From positions 1 through 64,000 of the forward strand of contig NZ_JABMJG010000003.1 of NCBI RefSeq assembly GCF_013376045.1: a DNA stretch of 64,000 bases, written 5' to 3'. Both the position numbers and the translations under genes were made by a program. Below, one piece after another: positions 1 to 10,696 of this stretch. Position 1 is the first letter of the stretch. Each line of letters opens with the position of its first letter. Source of the DNA: Variovorax sp. SG517 (GTDB lineage: Bacteria > Pseudomonadota > Gammaproteobacteria > Burkholderiales > Burkholderiaceae_C). Below the pieces are notes generated by a model. It made no database searches. It had not been told where the DNA came from and saw only the letters and a program-made list of their open reading frames with translations.

Positions 1-95
1 TCAAGCTCAAACTCAAAGGCCTGAGCCCAGTACAGTACCGAACTCAGGCCTTGTGCCATTAGCTTCTAACTGTCCAACTTCTTGGGGTCAGTTCA
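1..95 (+). mobile_element. IS3-family insertion sequence, right end only
   Basis: The window starts inside this element. Positions 71-95 end in GGGGTCAGTTCA, the mirror image of the TGAACTGACCCC left terminus seen in many IS3-family (IS150-like) elements, and the end carries the CA-3' dinucleotide expected there. The 3' end of the transposase frame lies just inside it. A 10-bp perfect inverted repeat (16-25 with 43-52, 17-nt loop) overlaps the transposase 3' end. The junction with host DNA is placed after base 95. The left end and target duplication lie outside the window, so copy integrity cannot be judged. Confidence 0.8.
3..62 (+). CDS. IS3-family transposase OrfB, C-terminal fragment cut by window edge
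   Basis: Reading in frame from base 3 gives KLKLKGLSPVQYRTQALCH followed by a TAG stop at 60-62. The GLSPVQYRTQ tail is characteristic of the C-terminus of IS3-family OrfB (DDE-type rve integrase) transposases. Only the last 19 residues are visible, so the DDE catalytic residues are not in view. The stop codon falls 8 bases before the terminal inverted repeat, the normal arrangement in this family. Confidence 0.8.
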   Translation, partial: KLKLKGLSPVQYRTQALCH

Positions 96-327
96 TGGCT
101 GCGGCTCTCGTCGCAGAGGTGAAGCGGGCTTCCAAACCCGATCGCGCCAAATCGGCGCGACGCGGCAGTATATCCACGCGATAGGAGCCTAGAACTCCTT
201 GTGCGAGCGGTAAGGATGAACACAACGTTGTGCTGTCCACCGCGCGACAAAAGCAGGAAACCCCTGATCGAATCGCCGCGCGTCAGCACCTAGGATCGGC
301 TCCATCGATCACTGTATGGAGCACTGC
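96..327. other. Non-coding stretch between the IS end and the first gene
   Basis: No convincing gene is seen here. It holds a 7-bp hairpin (142-148 with 154-160), a small 5-bp hairpin (183-187 with 195-199) and a perfect 12-bp palindrome CACAACGTTGTG at 221-232. The palindrome could be an operator for the downstream hydrolase gene, but nothing else supports that. Because an IS lies immediately to the left, this region may have lost its original upstream context. Confidence 0.5.
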
Positions 328-1206
328 ATGCCGACCACCGAGACCCACTTCGAGCTCACCGCCAACGACGGCGTCACGGTGGAGGTCCATCGGTGGCTGG
401 GCACGGCGACGGTGCCGCGCGCCATCGTGCAGCTCGCGCACGGCATGGGCGAGCATTCGCTGCGCTATCGGCATCTGGCCGAATCGCTGGTGCGCGCTGG
501 GTACGTGGTCTATGCGAACGAACATCGCGGCCATGGCAAGGGTGCGCAGGCGCGCGGCGAGCTGGGCGAGTTCGGGCCGCGCGCGTTCGCCGGGCTGGTG
601 GACGACATGGCGCTGCTGAGCCGCCATGTGCGCGGCGTGCACCCCGGGCTGCCGCTGATCCTGCTGGGCCACAGCATGGGTTCGTTCGCGCTGCAGTACT
701 ACCTCGTCGAGCACGGCTCGCTGCTCGCGGGTGCTGCGCTGTCCGGCACTTCGGCGCTCGACCTGCTGGGAACCGCGCTGCAGTCGGGCTTCAAACTGGA
801 AGACATGAACGCCGCGCTGCCCGACGTGCGCACGCCCTTCGACTGGCTCAGCCGCGATCCGGCGCAGGTCGATGCGTACATCGCCGATCCGCTGTGCGGC
901 TTCACGGTCTCCCCGGAGGGGCTGGGCTCGATGTTCGCGAAGCTGGGCGACCTCACGCCCGAGGCGATGCGCAAGACCATCCGCCCCGAGCTGCCCCTGT
1001 ACCTTTTCATCGGCGGCGAAGACCCGGTGAGCAACAAGGCCGAATGGTTCTACCCGCTGGTGGAGCGCTACCGCGAGGCGGGGCTGCGCGACGTGTCGTG
1101 CCACGTGTTCGGCGGCGCTCGCCACGAGGCGCTGAACGAGACCAACCGCGACGAGGTCGAGGCGGTGCTGCTCGCGTGGATCGCGCGGGTGGTGGCGAAG
1201 GGCTGA
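328..1206 (+). CDS. Alpha/beta hydrolase, monoglyceride-lipase-like (serine aminopeptidase S33 / Hydrolase_4 type)
   Basis: A 292-residue soluble hydrolase expected to cleave a carboxylic ester such as a monoacylglycerol or lysophospholipid. The nucleophile elbow GHSMG places the serine at about residue 116; Asp232 (GGEDPVS) and His266 (GGARHE) complete a normal catalytic triad. An early LAHGMGEHS segment carries the oxyanion-hole HG motif typical of lysophospholipase-like members. The ATG at 328 is chosen over the one at 316 because GGAG at 318-321 sits 6 nt upstream of it. It has no signal peptide and is transcribed alone; the next gene faces it. Substrate unknown. Confidence 0.85.
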   Translation: MPTTETHFELTANDGVTVEVHRWLGTATVPRAIVQLAHGMGEHSLRYRHLAESLVRAGYVVYANEHRGHGKGAQARGELGEFGPRAFAGLVDDMALLSRHVRGVHPGLPLILLGHSMGSFALQYYLVEHGSLLAGAALSGTSALDLLGTALQSGFKLEDMNAALPDVRTPFDWLSRDPAQVDAYIADPLCGFTVSPEGLGSMFAKLGDLTPEAMRKTIRPELPLYLFIGGEDPVSNKAEWFYPLVERYREAGLRDVSCHVFGGARHEALNETNRDEVEAVLLAWIARVVAKG

Positions 1207-1282
1207 CGAGCCGGAAGACTCCGGCCGCAACAATCAATGGATGGGGCAGGGCTGGGCGGCGGCAGGCGCCGCCGGGTTGCCG

Positions 1283-1657
1283 CTACTGCTTTCTGCAGTT
1301 GCCCATGGTCACTGTGCCGTCCTTGCACTCGGTGATCATGGGTTCGTTCGTGCCCTGGGCCGGCTTCGGCGTCGGGGCAGATGCAGGGGTGGATGCAGGA
1401 GCAGGAGCCGGTGCGGCCCCCGCGTCCTTCAGATAGACGACCTTTCTGGTGCCGAGCTCGCAGCTGCCCACCACCTGGCCGTTCGCCGATGCGTTCGCAT
1501 CGATGACGGTGACGGTGAAGCGCGCCACGCCGCTCGCGGCGATCTTCTGTTCGATGCGGGTGCGCAGGGCCTCGCAGTCTTCGGCCGCATGGGCTGTGCC
1601 CGCCGCGCCGGCCAGGGCCAGCACGGCGGGAAGCAACGCGAGCCTGAAGGGCTTCAT
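1283..1657 (-). CDS. Secreted DUF1161-domain protein with Pro/Ala linker and extra C-terminal tail
   Basis: A 124-residue exported protein. The first 24 residues form a signal peptide ending THA-AED. Residues about 25-75 (CEALRTRIEQKI... VVGSCELGTRKVVY) match the small DUF1161 family, whose function is unknown. A Pro/Ala linker follows, then a short tail with two cysteines (ITECKDGTVTMGNC). Most DUF1161 proteins end soon after the conserved domain, so the tail is an extension. An upstream in-frame ATG at 1669 is possible, but the ATG at 1657 gives the better signal peptide. It sits 35 bp downstream of icd on the same strand and may be co-transcribed. A GC-rich hairpin without a T-run lies past its end (1257-1274). 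Confidence 0.75.
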   Translation of the reverse strand: MKPFRLALLPAVLALAGAAGTAHAAEDCEALRTRIEQKIAASGVARFTVTVIDANASANGQVVGSCELGTRKVVYLKDAGAAPAPAPASTPASAPTPKPAQGTNEPMITECKDGTVTMGNCRKQ

Positions 1658-1692
1658 GACGACTGCCATCCGCACGATCTCGATCGGCCTTC

Positions 1693-3924
<2,232 letters not shown>

Positions 3925-4072
3925 GCGCTTCTTCCGTAGATCCTGGTTGTCGGGGTGGCTGGAACTTCCGGCGGTCGGGAGGTAGCCCGCTTTTTTCCGG
4001 AATCCCCGATTGTCGCCCGCCGGGACCGTGTTTCGCCATGCGGGTTGCCAAGCCCCCGGCGCGAAGCGCGTC

Positions 4073-5002
4073 TTAACGGGGTTCCGGCCGACCGGATGCC
4101 TCTTTTTCGAGCATTTCCCGGGCCAGGTCGACGAAGGCGCGCAGCTTGGGCGCCTGGGCCGCGCGGCGCGGAAAGTACAGGAACAGCCCCGGCTCCTCGA
4201 ATGCCGAGCGCGGCAGCACCTGGCGCAGGCGGCCCTTGCGCAGCTCGGCGCGCACCAGCGGCTCGAAGATGTAGGCGATGCCCACGTCGGCCAGCGCCAG
4301 GTCGCGGGCGTAGAGGGCGTCGGTGACGCGCACCGTGCCCGGCACCTCGACGGACACATGGGCGCCGCCCTGGTCCCGCAGGTCCCAGGCGTAGACGCCG
4401 CCCGAGGTCACGAAACGGAAGCCGATGCAGTTGTGCTGCTGCAGCGCCTCGATGCTGTGCGGCTCGCCGGCCGTTTCCAGATAGCGCGGTGTCGCAACCA
4501 TGATGGCGTGGAAGGGCGGGGTGAGCCGCACGGCCACCATGTCCTGCGCCACGGTGTGGCCCAGCCGTACACCCGCGTCGTGCCCACTTTCCACGATGTC
4601 GGCCAGCCCGTCTTCGCAGGTGATCTCCATCGTCACTCCGGGGTGGCGGCGCGCCATTTCGGCCACCAGCGGCGTGATGACGAGCGGCAGTGCCACATGC
4701 GGCGCGTTGATGCGCAGCACGCCGCCCACGCGGCCCGACGACTCGCCGAAACGGTCGACCGCGTCGGCGATCTCGCCCATGGCCGGCGCGAGCAGGCCGA
4801 TGAAGCCGGCGCCGGCCTCGGTGAGCCGCACGCTGCGGGTGGTGCGCGCGAAGAGCGGCTGGCCCAGGTGGTCCTCGACGGCGCGCACCGCATGGCTCAC
4901 GGCCGAGGCGCTCATGCCCAGTTCGGCCGCGGCGGCCGCGAAACCGCCGCGCCGGTGCACCGCCAGCACGATGGCGAGATGCGGGAGCAGGGAGCGGTCC
5001 AT
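4073..5002 (-). CDS. LysR-family transcriptional regulator (divergent to SDR gene)
   Basis: A 309-residue LysR-type regulator. An N-terminal winged helix-turn-helix (residues about 5-62, with [21 protein letters not shown] as the recognition region) is followed by a LysR substrate-binding domain. The gene starts 117 bp from a divergent short-chain dehydrogenase gene, the classic arrangement in which a LysR protein controls its neighbour and itself. The inducer cannot be inferred. The effector domain resembles the CrgA/DsdC-like subgroup that commonly sits next to SDR or oxidoreductase genes. Confidence 0.92.
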   Translation of the reverse strand: MDRSLLPHLAIVLAVHRRGGFAAAAAELGMSASAVSHAVRAVEDHLGQPLFARTTRSVRLTEAGAGFIGLLAPAMGEIADAVDRFGESSGRVGGVLRINAPHVALPLVITPLVAEMARRHPGVTMEITCEDGLADIVESGHDAGVRLGHTVAQDMVAVRLTPPFHAIMVATPRYLETAGEPHSIEALQQHNCIGFRFVTSGGVYAWDLRDQGGAHVSVEVPGTVRVTDALYARDLALADVGIAYIFEPLVRAELRKGRLRQVLPRSAFEEPGLFLYFPRRAAQAPKLRAFVDLAREMLEKEASGRPEPR

Positions 5003-5004
5003 TC

Positions 5005-5027
5005 ATGCATGGTATCGCACAGTGCAT
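5005..5027. promoter_or_regulatory. Candidate LysR operator between LysR and SDR genes
   Basis: ATGCA (5005-5009) and TGCAT (5023-5027) form an inverted repeat with a 13-nt spacer; a second palindrome, GCAC-A-GTGC, lies inside it at 5017-5025. It begins 3 bp upstream of the LysR start codon, inside the divergent 117-bp intergenic space, where an autoregulatory LysR site is expected. The assignment rests on symmetry and position only. Confidence 0.35.
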
Positions 5028-5119
5028 TCGATTTGAGCCATCTAGTCGATGAGTGGCGTTGGTGGAACAGTCACGCCATGCCTTCACGGCAACCCATCAA
5101 CCCTCAAGGAGCAAGCCTC

Positions 5120-5983
5120 ATGACCACCGCCGCCAACACCGTTTCGCAAATCCGCAAGACCTGGTTCATCACCGGCGCCGCCTCCGGCTTCGGCCATGCC
5201 TTCGCCGAACATGCGCTGGCCCGGGGCCACAACGTGGTCGCCACCGCCCGTGACGCGAGCCGCCTGGCCGACCTCGTGGCGCTGGCGCCCGACCGCGTGC
5301 TGGCCACGCCGCTCGACGTGGACGTGGCCGGCGCGGCCGAAGCCGCCGTGCAGGCCGCGGTCGAGCGCTTCGGCCGCATCGACGTGCTGGTCAACAACGC
5401 GGGCTACGGCGTGGTCGGCGCGCTCGAGGAGACGCTCGACGCCGAGCTGCGCGCGCTGATGAACACCAACTTCTTCGGCGCCATGGCCGTCACCCGCGCC
5501 GCGCTGCCGGTGCTGCGCGCGCAGAAGTCGGGCGCCATCGTCAATATTTCCAGCCTGGGCGGGCAGCTGTCGTTCTCTGGCTTCAGCGCCTATTCGGCCT
5601 CCAAGTTCGCGCTGGAAGGCGCCTCGGAGGCGCTGGCGCAGGAGGTGGCACCCTTCGGCGTCAAGGTGCTGATCGTCGAGCCGGGCCAGTTCCGCACCCA
5701 GCTCGCGGGCAGCGGCATGCGCCACATGCCGGTGATCGAGGCCTACCAGCCGGTGGTGGGCGCCACCCGCGAGTTCGCGCACAGCATGCACAACACGCAG
5801 GTCGGCGATCCGCGCAAGGCCGCAGTGGCCATCGAGAAGGCGCTGGACGCCGAGCACACGCCGCTTCGCCTGCAGCTCGGCGACGATTCGGTCGATGCCG
5901 TGCGCGCCCATGCGCAGGCGATGCTCAAGGACATGGAGGCCTGGGAGTCCGTGAGCCGCAGCACGAACTTTGACGCGGCCTGA
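5120..5983 (+). CDS. Short-chain dehydrogenase/reductase (SDR), classical type
   Basis: A 287-residue NAD(P)H-dependent oxidoreductase. The Rossmann cofactor motif is TGAASGFGHAFAEHAL (about residues 16-31). The following basic residues in ATARDASRL suggest preference for NADPH. NNAGYG is the structural NNAG block, and catalytic Ser plus Tyr-xxx-Lys appear as VNISSLGG ... YSASK. The ATG at 5120 has AAGGAGC 9-14 nt upstream. It is divergently transcribed from a LysR gene that probably regulates it. The physiological substrate cannot be deduced; similar proteins are annotated only as oxidoreductases. Confidence 0.9.
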   Translation: MTTAANTVSQIRKTWFITGAASGFGHAFAEHALARGHNVVATARDASRLADLVALAPDRVLATPLDVDVAGAAEAAVQAAVERFGRIDVLVNNAGYGVVGALEETLDAELRALMNTNFFGAMAVTRAALPVLRAQKSGAIVNISSLGGQLSFSGFSAYSASKFALEGASEALAQEVAPFGVKVLIVEPGQFRTQLAGSGMRHMPVIEAYQPVVGATREFAHSMHNTQVGDPRKAAVAIEKALDAEHTPLRLQLGDDSVDAVRAHAQAMLKDMEAWESVSRSTNFDAA

Positions 5984-5992
5984 AGGCGGGCT

Positions 5993-6631
5993 TCAGGCGA
6001 GGGGCAGTTCGATGGTGGCCGCGAGTGGCACGGTGTCGATGCGCGCCGCGCTGGCCACGAGGACGGCGCGGCCCTGCCGCCCGTCGAAGCCGGAAAGCGT
6101 GCTCCAGAGGCAGCGCGTCGAGGGCATGTCGAGGCCGGCCGTGGGTTCGTCCAGCAGGACCAGCGGCCGGCCCGATGCGAGCCCGGCCGCCATCCACACC
6201 TTGCGCTTCGAGCCGGTCGAGAGCATGAACATCTTCTTGTCCAGGTGCGGCGCCAGCGAGAAGCCGTCGGCGATGGCCTGCCACTTCGCCTGGTCGAAGC
6301 CCGCGTCGCCCTCGGCGAGCGAGGCGGTGCATTCGCGGGCCGTGAGCTGGTCGAAGCGGTCGGTCGTCGGGTCGACGAAGAACACCTGGCGGCGATAGGC
6401 CTCCGGCGTGGCGTCGAGGCTCGCGCCCGCCACCGTCAGCCGGCCCGAAGAGGCGGGCAGCGTGCCGGCAATCACCTGCAGCAATGCCGACTTGCCCGTG
6501 CCGGTGTCGCCGTAGAGCAGCGTGACGCCCGGGCCGATGGATGCGTTCCAGCCGGACACCAGCGCGGGTTGGTCGGGGTAGGCGAAGCTCAGCGCGTCGA
6601 TCCGGAGGAGGGCGGGAGAAGAGGGATTCAT
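5993..6631 (-). CDS. ABC-type ATPase, orphan, with atypical signature motif
   Basis: A 212-residue ATP-binding cassette protein. Walker A is GDTGTGKS (about residue 42) and Walker B is LVLLDEPTAGLD. The signature motif normally written LSGGQ reads LSTGSKRKV here, a form seen in CcmA-like and some exporter-type subunits. No permease or binding protein is encoded next to it: the flanking genes are an SDR and a secreted protein of unknown function. It could pair with a distant membrane protein or act as a soluble ATPase. The start ATG at 6631 begins the conserved domain; an upstream extension to 6679 adds only unrelated residues. Confidence 0.85.
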   Translation of the reverse strand: MNPSSPALLRIDALSFAYPDQPALVSGWNASIGPGVTLLYGDTGTGKSALLQVIAGTLPASSGRLTVAGASLDATPEAYRRQVFFVDPTTDRFDQLTARECTASLAEGDAGFDQAKWQAIADGFSLAPHLDKKMFMLSTGSKRKVWMAAGLASGRPLVLLDEPTAGLDMPSTRCLWSTLSGFDGRQGRAVLVASAARIDTVPLAATIELPLA

Positions 6632-6687
6632 GGTCGCGTGCGACTTTATCAACCGCCCGCCACCGCCGGTGGCTACCATCCGGCTCC

Positions 6688-7455
6688 ATGAGAAAACAGT
6701 CGTTCCTGCTCGTCCTGTCGTTCGCCGTTCCCGTGTTCGCCGCGCCGTCGGCGCAGGTGTTCGATGCGGTGAAGAAGCCCGAGTCGATCGATGCGCAGTG
6801 GCGCGCGAATCTCTGCAGCCTGCTGCCGCAGCCCTGCAATGCGCAGCAGCTCGGCCTGTATCGCCCGCGAGGCGCCGCGCCCAACGACTACGTGGTGCTC
6901 TCGGCCGAGCCGCTGGCCATGGCGCGCATCAGCCGGGCCGATGCCAGGAGCTGGAAGCTCGACCGCCTCCACGATTTCTCCGACTACGCGCAGGCCCAGA
7001 AGAAAGACAGCGACGCCAGCCGCTCCGAGGCGCGCCTCTCGCTCGCGCCGGCGCTCTACCCGGTGGCCGAGGGCAAATGGGCCGTGGCCGTGCTGCAGAC
7101 GGTGTCGGAAGGCTATTCGGGCGGCGGCGCGTCGTTCGACACCGCCGACTTCGTGCCGCTCGAAGGCGGCAAGGCCGTGCAGGAGGACATCCCGTTCTCG
7201 TGCTCCAAGATGATCCGCGCCTGCTTCAGCGAGAAGGAATACAAGACCTCGAAGCACTGCCACGACGAGAGCTTCGGCAGCCTGCGCATCGCCTACGGCG
7301 AGACATTCAAGCCCGGCGCGCCCTACGACTGGCAATACACCTGGGTGCAGACCGAGTGGCCGCAGAACGAGCCGCGCAGCGCGGCGACCACCACGCGCGT
7401 GCTGTTCACCGCGAAGACCACCGAGCGCGCGGGCTTCTGCGGCGGGCCGCAGTAG
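6688..7455 (+). CDS. Secreted hypothetical protein
   Basis: A 255-residue protein not recognised as any named family. The ATG at 6688 gives a clean signal peptide (MRKQSFLLVLSFAVPVFA, cleavage before APSAQ), implying export to the periplasm. The mature part has several cysteines: an early pair spaced CSLLPQPC, and later ones around CSKMIRAC, HCHDES and FCGGPQ. Disulfides are therefore likely. No catalytic motif is evident. It lies between an ABC ATPase on the opposite strand and a convergent MFS transporter; neither neighbour suggests a role. Confidence 0.75.
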   Translation: MRKQSFLLVLSFAVPVFAAPSAQVFDAVKKPESIDAQWRANLCSLLPQPCNAQQLGLYRPRGAAPNDYVVLSAEPLAMARISRADARSWKLDRLHDFSDYAQAQKKDSDASRSEARLSLAPALYPVAEGKWAVAVLQTVSEGYSGGGASFDTADFVPLEGGKAVQEDIPFSCSKMIRACFSEKEYKTSKHCHDESFGSLRIAYGETFKPGAPYDWQYTWVQTEWPQNEPRSAATTTRVLFTAKTTERAGFCGGPQ

Positions 7456-7471
7456 GCAGCGAGCCCGCGCC

Positions 7472-8764
7472 TCAGTGGCGCGGCACGGTCGTCGTGCCCA
7501 CGTGCATCGTGCGGCCCGCGCCGAGCCCCGCGATCACGAGCGCGATGCCCAGGCCGATGAAGAGCCACGACGAGGCGCGGAAGCTCCCCGTCCAGCCGTG
7601 CAGCAGCCCGGCCACCAGCGGCCCGAAGGCCGCCACCATGTAGCCCACGCCCTGCGCCATGCCCGAGAGGTGCGCGGCCACGTGCGAATCGGGCGAGCGC
7701 AGCACGATCATCGTGAGCGCCAGCGCGAAGGTGCCGCCCTGCGCGATGCCCAGCAGCACCGCCCACGCCCACACGCCGAACACGCCTCCCAGTGGTGCGA
7801 ACAGCATCGCCAGCATCGCGCCCACAGTGAGCAGCGCCAGCACGACCGCGAGCCCGCGCTGGTTGCGCAGCCTCACCGCCAGCGCCGGCACCACGAGGCA
7901 GGTCACCACCTGCGTCATGACCGAAAGAGACACCACGTAGCCGGCCGTCTCGCTGCCCAGGCCGCGCTCGCGCAGGATCGGCGCGAGCCAGCCCATCACG
8001 ATGTAGGCGAGGGCGGACTGCAGGCCCATGAAGAAGGTGACCTGCCAGGCCAGCCGGTCGCTCCAGAGCCCGCGCACAGTGAAGCCCGATTCGCTAGCCA
8101 CCGGCTTCAGCGGCAGCGCCTGCGGTGCCCAGATCAGCGTGACCAGCGCGGCCGGCAGCGCCCACATCGCGAGCGCCATGGTCCAGCCGCCGCCCAGCGC
8201 ATGCTCGATGGGTACCGTGAGCCCGGCCGCGCTGGCCGCGCCGCCGCACACGGCCATGGTGTAGAGGCCCATCATCAGCGCCGCCTGCGAGGCGAAGTCG
8301 CGCTTCACCAGGCCCGACAGCAGCACGTTCGACACCGCGATGCCGCTGCCCGCGATAGCCGAGGCCAAGAACAGCAGCGGGATGTTGCCGGTGCCGCGCA
8401 GCACCGTGCCGATGAGGATCAGCACCATGCATCCGAGCAGCGTGCGCTCGGTGCCGAAGCGCCGGCCCAGGCCCGGCGCGAGCGGCGCGAACACACCCAG
8501 GCAGACGATCGGCAGCGTGGTCAGCAGGCTGGCGGCGGTGGCCGAGAGTCCGGTGGCCTTGATGATCTCCGGCAGCACGACCGAGAGGCTGGCGAACACC
8601 GGGCGCAGGTTGAAGGCGATCAGCACCACGCTGGCGCCCAGCAGGATGCGGCGCGCGAGGGTGGGCGCGGGCGTGGGGCGCGGCGCGGGCAGGGTGTCGG
8701 CTTCGGCGTCGATCAGCAGTTCGTCGCCGGAATGACGCGCCGTGGCGGCGGTGGCCGTGCTCAT
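7472..8764 (-). CDS. MFS transporter of the CynX/NimT type
   Basis: A 430-residue inner-membrane transporter with about 12 hydrophobic segments after a 40-residue cytosolic N-terminus. FNLRPVFASLSVVLPEI in the first helix and the overall pattern match the CynX/NimT (cyanate / 2-nitroimidazole) branch of the major facilitator superfamily, whose members export or import small anions and drugs. Its ATG overlaps the stop of the upstream GntR gene as TGATG, so the two are translationally coupled and the regulator probably controls the transporter. The true substrate is unknown. Confidence 0.88.
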   Translation of the reverse strand: MSTATAATARHSGDELLIDAEADTLPAPRPTPAPTLARRILLGASVVLIAFNLRPVFASLSVVLPEIIKATGLSATAASLLTTLPIVCLGVFAPLAPGLGRRFGTERTLLGCMVLILIGTVLRGTGNIPLLFLASAIAGSGIAVSNVLLSGLVKRDFASQAALMMGLYTMAVCGGAASAAGLTVPIEHALGGGWTMALAMWALPAALVTLIWAPQALPLKPVASESGFTVRGLWSDRLAWQVTFFMGLQSALAYIVMGWLAPILRERGLGSETAGYVVSLSVMTQVVTCLVVPALAVRLRNQRGLAVVLALLTVGAMLAMLFAPLGGVFGVWAWAVLLGIAQGGTFALALTMIVLRSPDSHVAAHLSGMAQGVGYMVAAFGPLVAGLLHGWTGSFRASSWLFIGLGIALVIAGLGAGRTMHVGTTTVPRH

Positions 8765-9441
8765 CACGAGCCCAGCGCCAGCGCGTTGATCATCGGCGCC
8801 ATGAAGGTGCGCACCGCGGCGGCGGCCACGTCGGGGTCGCGGCTGGCGATGCCTTCGATGACGGCGCGATGCGCGGCCTCGTCGGGCTCGGGCAGGGCGG
8901 TGCCCAGCGAGCTGGCGATGGTTTCCTTGATGTAGCCGGTGATGAAGCGGCAGGTCTCGGCCAGCGCGAGATTGCCCGACACGTCGACGATGGCCAGATG
9001 GAACGCCAGGTCGCGCTCGATGAAGGCCGCGCCGTTGTCGGCCTCGTCGGGCACGCCGCGCCTGTCGAGCAGGGTGTGCAGGCGGCGCAGGTCGCGTGCC
9101 GTGTGGCGCACCGCCGCGAGCCGGGCGGCTTCCACCTCGAGCGCCTGGCGCACCTCGAACTGGTCGCGCAGGCTGGCCAGGCGCATCTTCTGCAGGCTGG
9201 ACGAAGGATCGAAGCCGGAGCGCACATAGGTGCCCGAGCCTTGGCGCACCTCGAGCAGGCCGCGCGACACCAGCGTCTTGACCGCCTCGCGCACCGTTCC
9301 CCGGCTCACGCCCAGCAGCTGCGCGAGCTGCGGCTCGATCGGAATGCGCGAGCCGACGGCCCAGCGGCCGGCGGAGATTTCGCCGCGGATGCTGTCGGCG
9401 GCGGTGTCTGCGAGGGAAGTGCGGGGGGCTTGGGCAAGCAT
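8764..9441 (-). CDS. GntR-family transcriptional regulator, FadR/FCD subfamily
   Basis: A 225-residue DNA-binding regulator. The N-terminal winged helix (GRWAVGSRIPIEPQLAQLLGVSRGTVREAVKTLVSRGLLEVRQGSGTYV is its span, about residues 20-70) is followed by an all-helical FCD ligand domain (about 90-220) carrying the metal-coordinating Asp and His positions typical of FadR-type members. The ATG at 9441 is preferred; the frame continues far upstream without similarity. It is the first gene of a two-gene operon with the downstream CynX-like transporter (TGATG overlap), which is a likely target. Confidence 0.9.
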   Translation of the reverse strand: MLAQAPRTSLADTAADSIRGEISAGRWAVGSRIPIEPQLAQLLGVSRGTVREAVKTLVSRGLLEVRQGSGTYVRSGFDPSSSLQKMRLASLRDQFEVRQALEVEAARLAAVRHTARDLRRLHTLLDRRGVPDEADNGAAFIERDLAFHLAIVDVSGNLALAETCRFITGYIKETIASSLGTALPEPDEAAHRAVIEGIASRDPDVAAAAVRTFMAPMINALALGS

Positions 9442-9787
9442 CAGGGTGAAGTCTGGACGTTCAATGATTGGATGAATTCTGCTACCAAACAGAGACCGGG
9501 CCAGGCACGCGGCGATTGATTCGCATGATGCCTTCGCAAAAACCGCAACCCTGTTCGAGGATTGCGCAAGGCGATTTCGCGGATTTGTCCGCATTAAGTG
9601 AATTTTTCCCGGCCTTGGCCATCTGTTGCCGAAAGTGTGATTCGTCGGGAGCGGACTGTCAGAGAATGAAACTAAAGGTAGCTTGTGAATCCGCAAGTCG
9701 CCCTGCTCCCTGGTTCGGCACTCCCTTCCCCGACCGCTGGACGGAGCGTTCAGGGAGAGCAAGAAAAACGGACCCCGTCGAAGCGAA
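9442..9787. other. 346-bp divergent regulatory region
   Basis: Lies between the divergent GntR and LysR genes, so promoters for both must be here. It is visibly less GC-rich than its surroundings. It contains short symmetrical elements: TTGCGCAA near 9563 and GCGGA-TTTG-TCCGC near 9580, any of which could be operators. A 107-codon frame crosses it (9468-9791) but looks fortuitous. No RNA gene was recognised. Confidence 0.5.
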
Positions 9788-10681
9788 ATGAAGGACTTTT
9801 CTTTGTCGGACGTGCGGCTCTTCACCAAGGCCGCGCAGCTTGGCGGGCTCACCCCGGCCGCCGAATTGCTGAACGTGCCGAAGGCGTCCGCGTCGCGCCA
9901 GCTCCAGAGACTCGAGGCCACCGTCGGGCACCTGCTGCTGCATCGCGGCGCCACCCGCTTCGCGCTGACCGAGGAAGGCCGCGAGTTCCTCGCGGCGGCC
10001 CAGCATGCGCTGACCATCCTCGACGACGTCATGCTCGACCTGTCGTCGGAAGGCGGCGCCGTCACGGGGCGGCTGCGCATCGCCGTGCCGCACTACTACG
10101 GCAGGGAACTGCTGATGAACCACCTCCCGGCCTTCATGACCGCCTACCCCCGGCTGGAGGTGACGGTCGAGACCGGCAGGGACCGCGCCGACCTGCTCCA
10201 CGGCGGGGCCGACGTGGCCATCCGCTGCGGGCGCGAGGATGGCGACGAGCTTGTGGTGCGCCACCTGAAGCAGGAGCCGCTCATGCTGTGCGCCGCGCCG
10301 GCGTACCTTGCGCGGCACGCCCCGGTGCAAAACCTGCCCGACCTGGCGGCGCATCGCTTCCTGACCACCGAGGCCGATGGGCGCAAGCGCGAGATCAGCC
10401 TCGCGACCGTCGAGAAGACGCACCGGATGCGCGTGGAAAGCGTGTTCCGCTCGGACGACCCTGAAATGGTCCTGCGGCTGGCGCTGTCGGCCCGGGGCAT
10501 CGCGCTGCTACCGGTGTCGCTGGCGCGGCCCCAGATCGACGGCGCGACGCTGGTGCCGGTGCTGCCCTCGCTGGCGCTGAAGCCGCACGACATCGACCTG
10601 AGCTACCTGCCCGCGCGCCGCAACACGCCGAAGATCAAGATCTTCGTCGACTACTTCCTGGACGTCTTCAGGTCGGCCTGA
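9788..10681 (+). CDS. LysR-family transcriptional regulator
   Basis: A 297-residue LysR regulator with a helix-turn-helix at residues about 5-62 (GLTPAAELLNVPKASASRQLQRLE) and a C-terminal effector-binding domain of the CrgA-like kind. RRNTPKIKIFVDYFLDVF is the usual end of this subgroup. It is divergent from the GntR/MFS operon across a 346-bp region and convergent with pbpC, whose stop lies 15 bp away. Because no enzyme gene is directly divergent, its target cannot be named; self-regulation and control of the GntR/MFS operon are possibilities. Confidence 0.9.
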   Translation: MKDFSLSDVRLFTKAAQLGGLTPAAELLNVPKASASRQLQRLEATVGHLLLHRGATRFALTEEGREFLAAAQHALTILDDVMLDLSSEGGAVTGRLRIAVPHYYGRELLMNHLPAFMTAYPRLEVTVETGRDRADLLHGGADVAIRCGREDGDELVVRHLKQEPLMLCAAPAYLARHAPVQNLPDLAAHRFLTTEADGRKREISLATVEKTHRMRVESVFRSDDPEMVLRLALSARGIALLPVSLARPQIDGATLVPVLPSLALKPHDIDLSYLPARRNTPKIKIFVDYFLDVFRSA

Positions 10682-10696
10682 AACCCGCAGGCGGCC

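Noticed and set aside
100..165. tRNA-like stretch near the IS end (stem-loops, CTTCCAA)
   Set aside because: The arms do not pair correctly, no T-arm GGTTCGA/CCA end is present, and no anticodon stem of proper length forms.
230..619. 129-codon frame overlapping the first hydrolase gene
   Set aside because: Different frame of a clear hydrolase gene; Arg/Ser-rich with no similarity.
9468..9791. 107-codon frame ending in an ATGA overlap with the LysR start
   Set aside because: Unlike other genes here in composition, no ribosome site, lies in the promoter region between divergent regulators; probably fortuitous.
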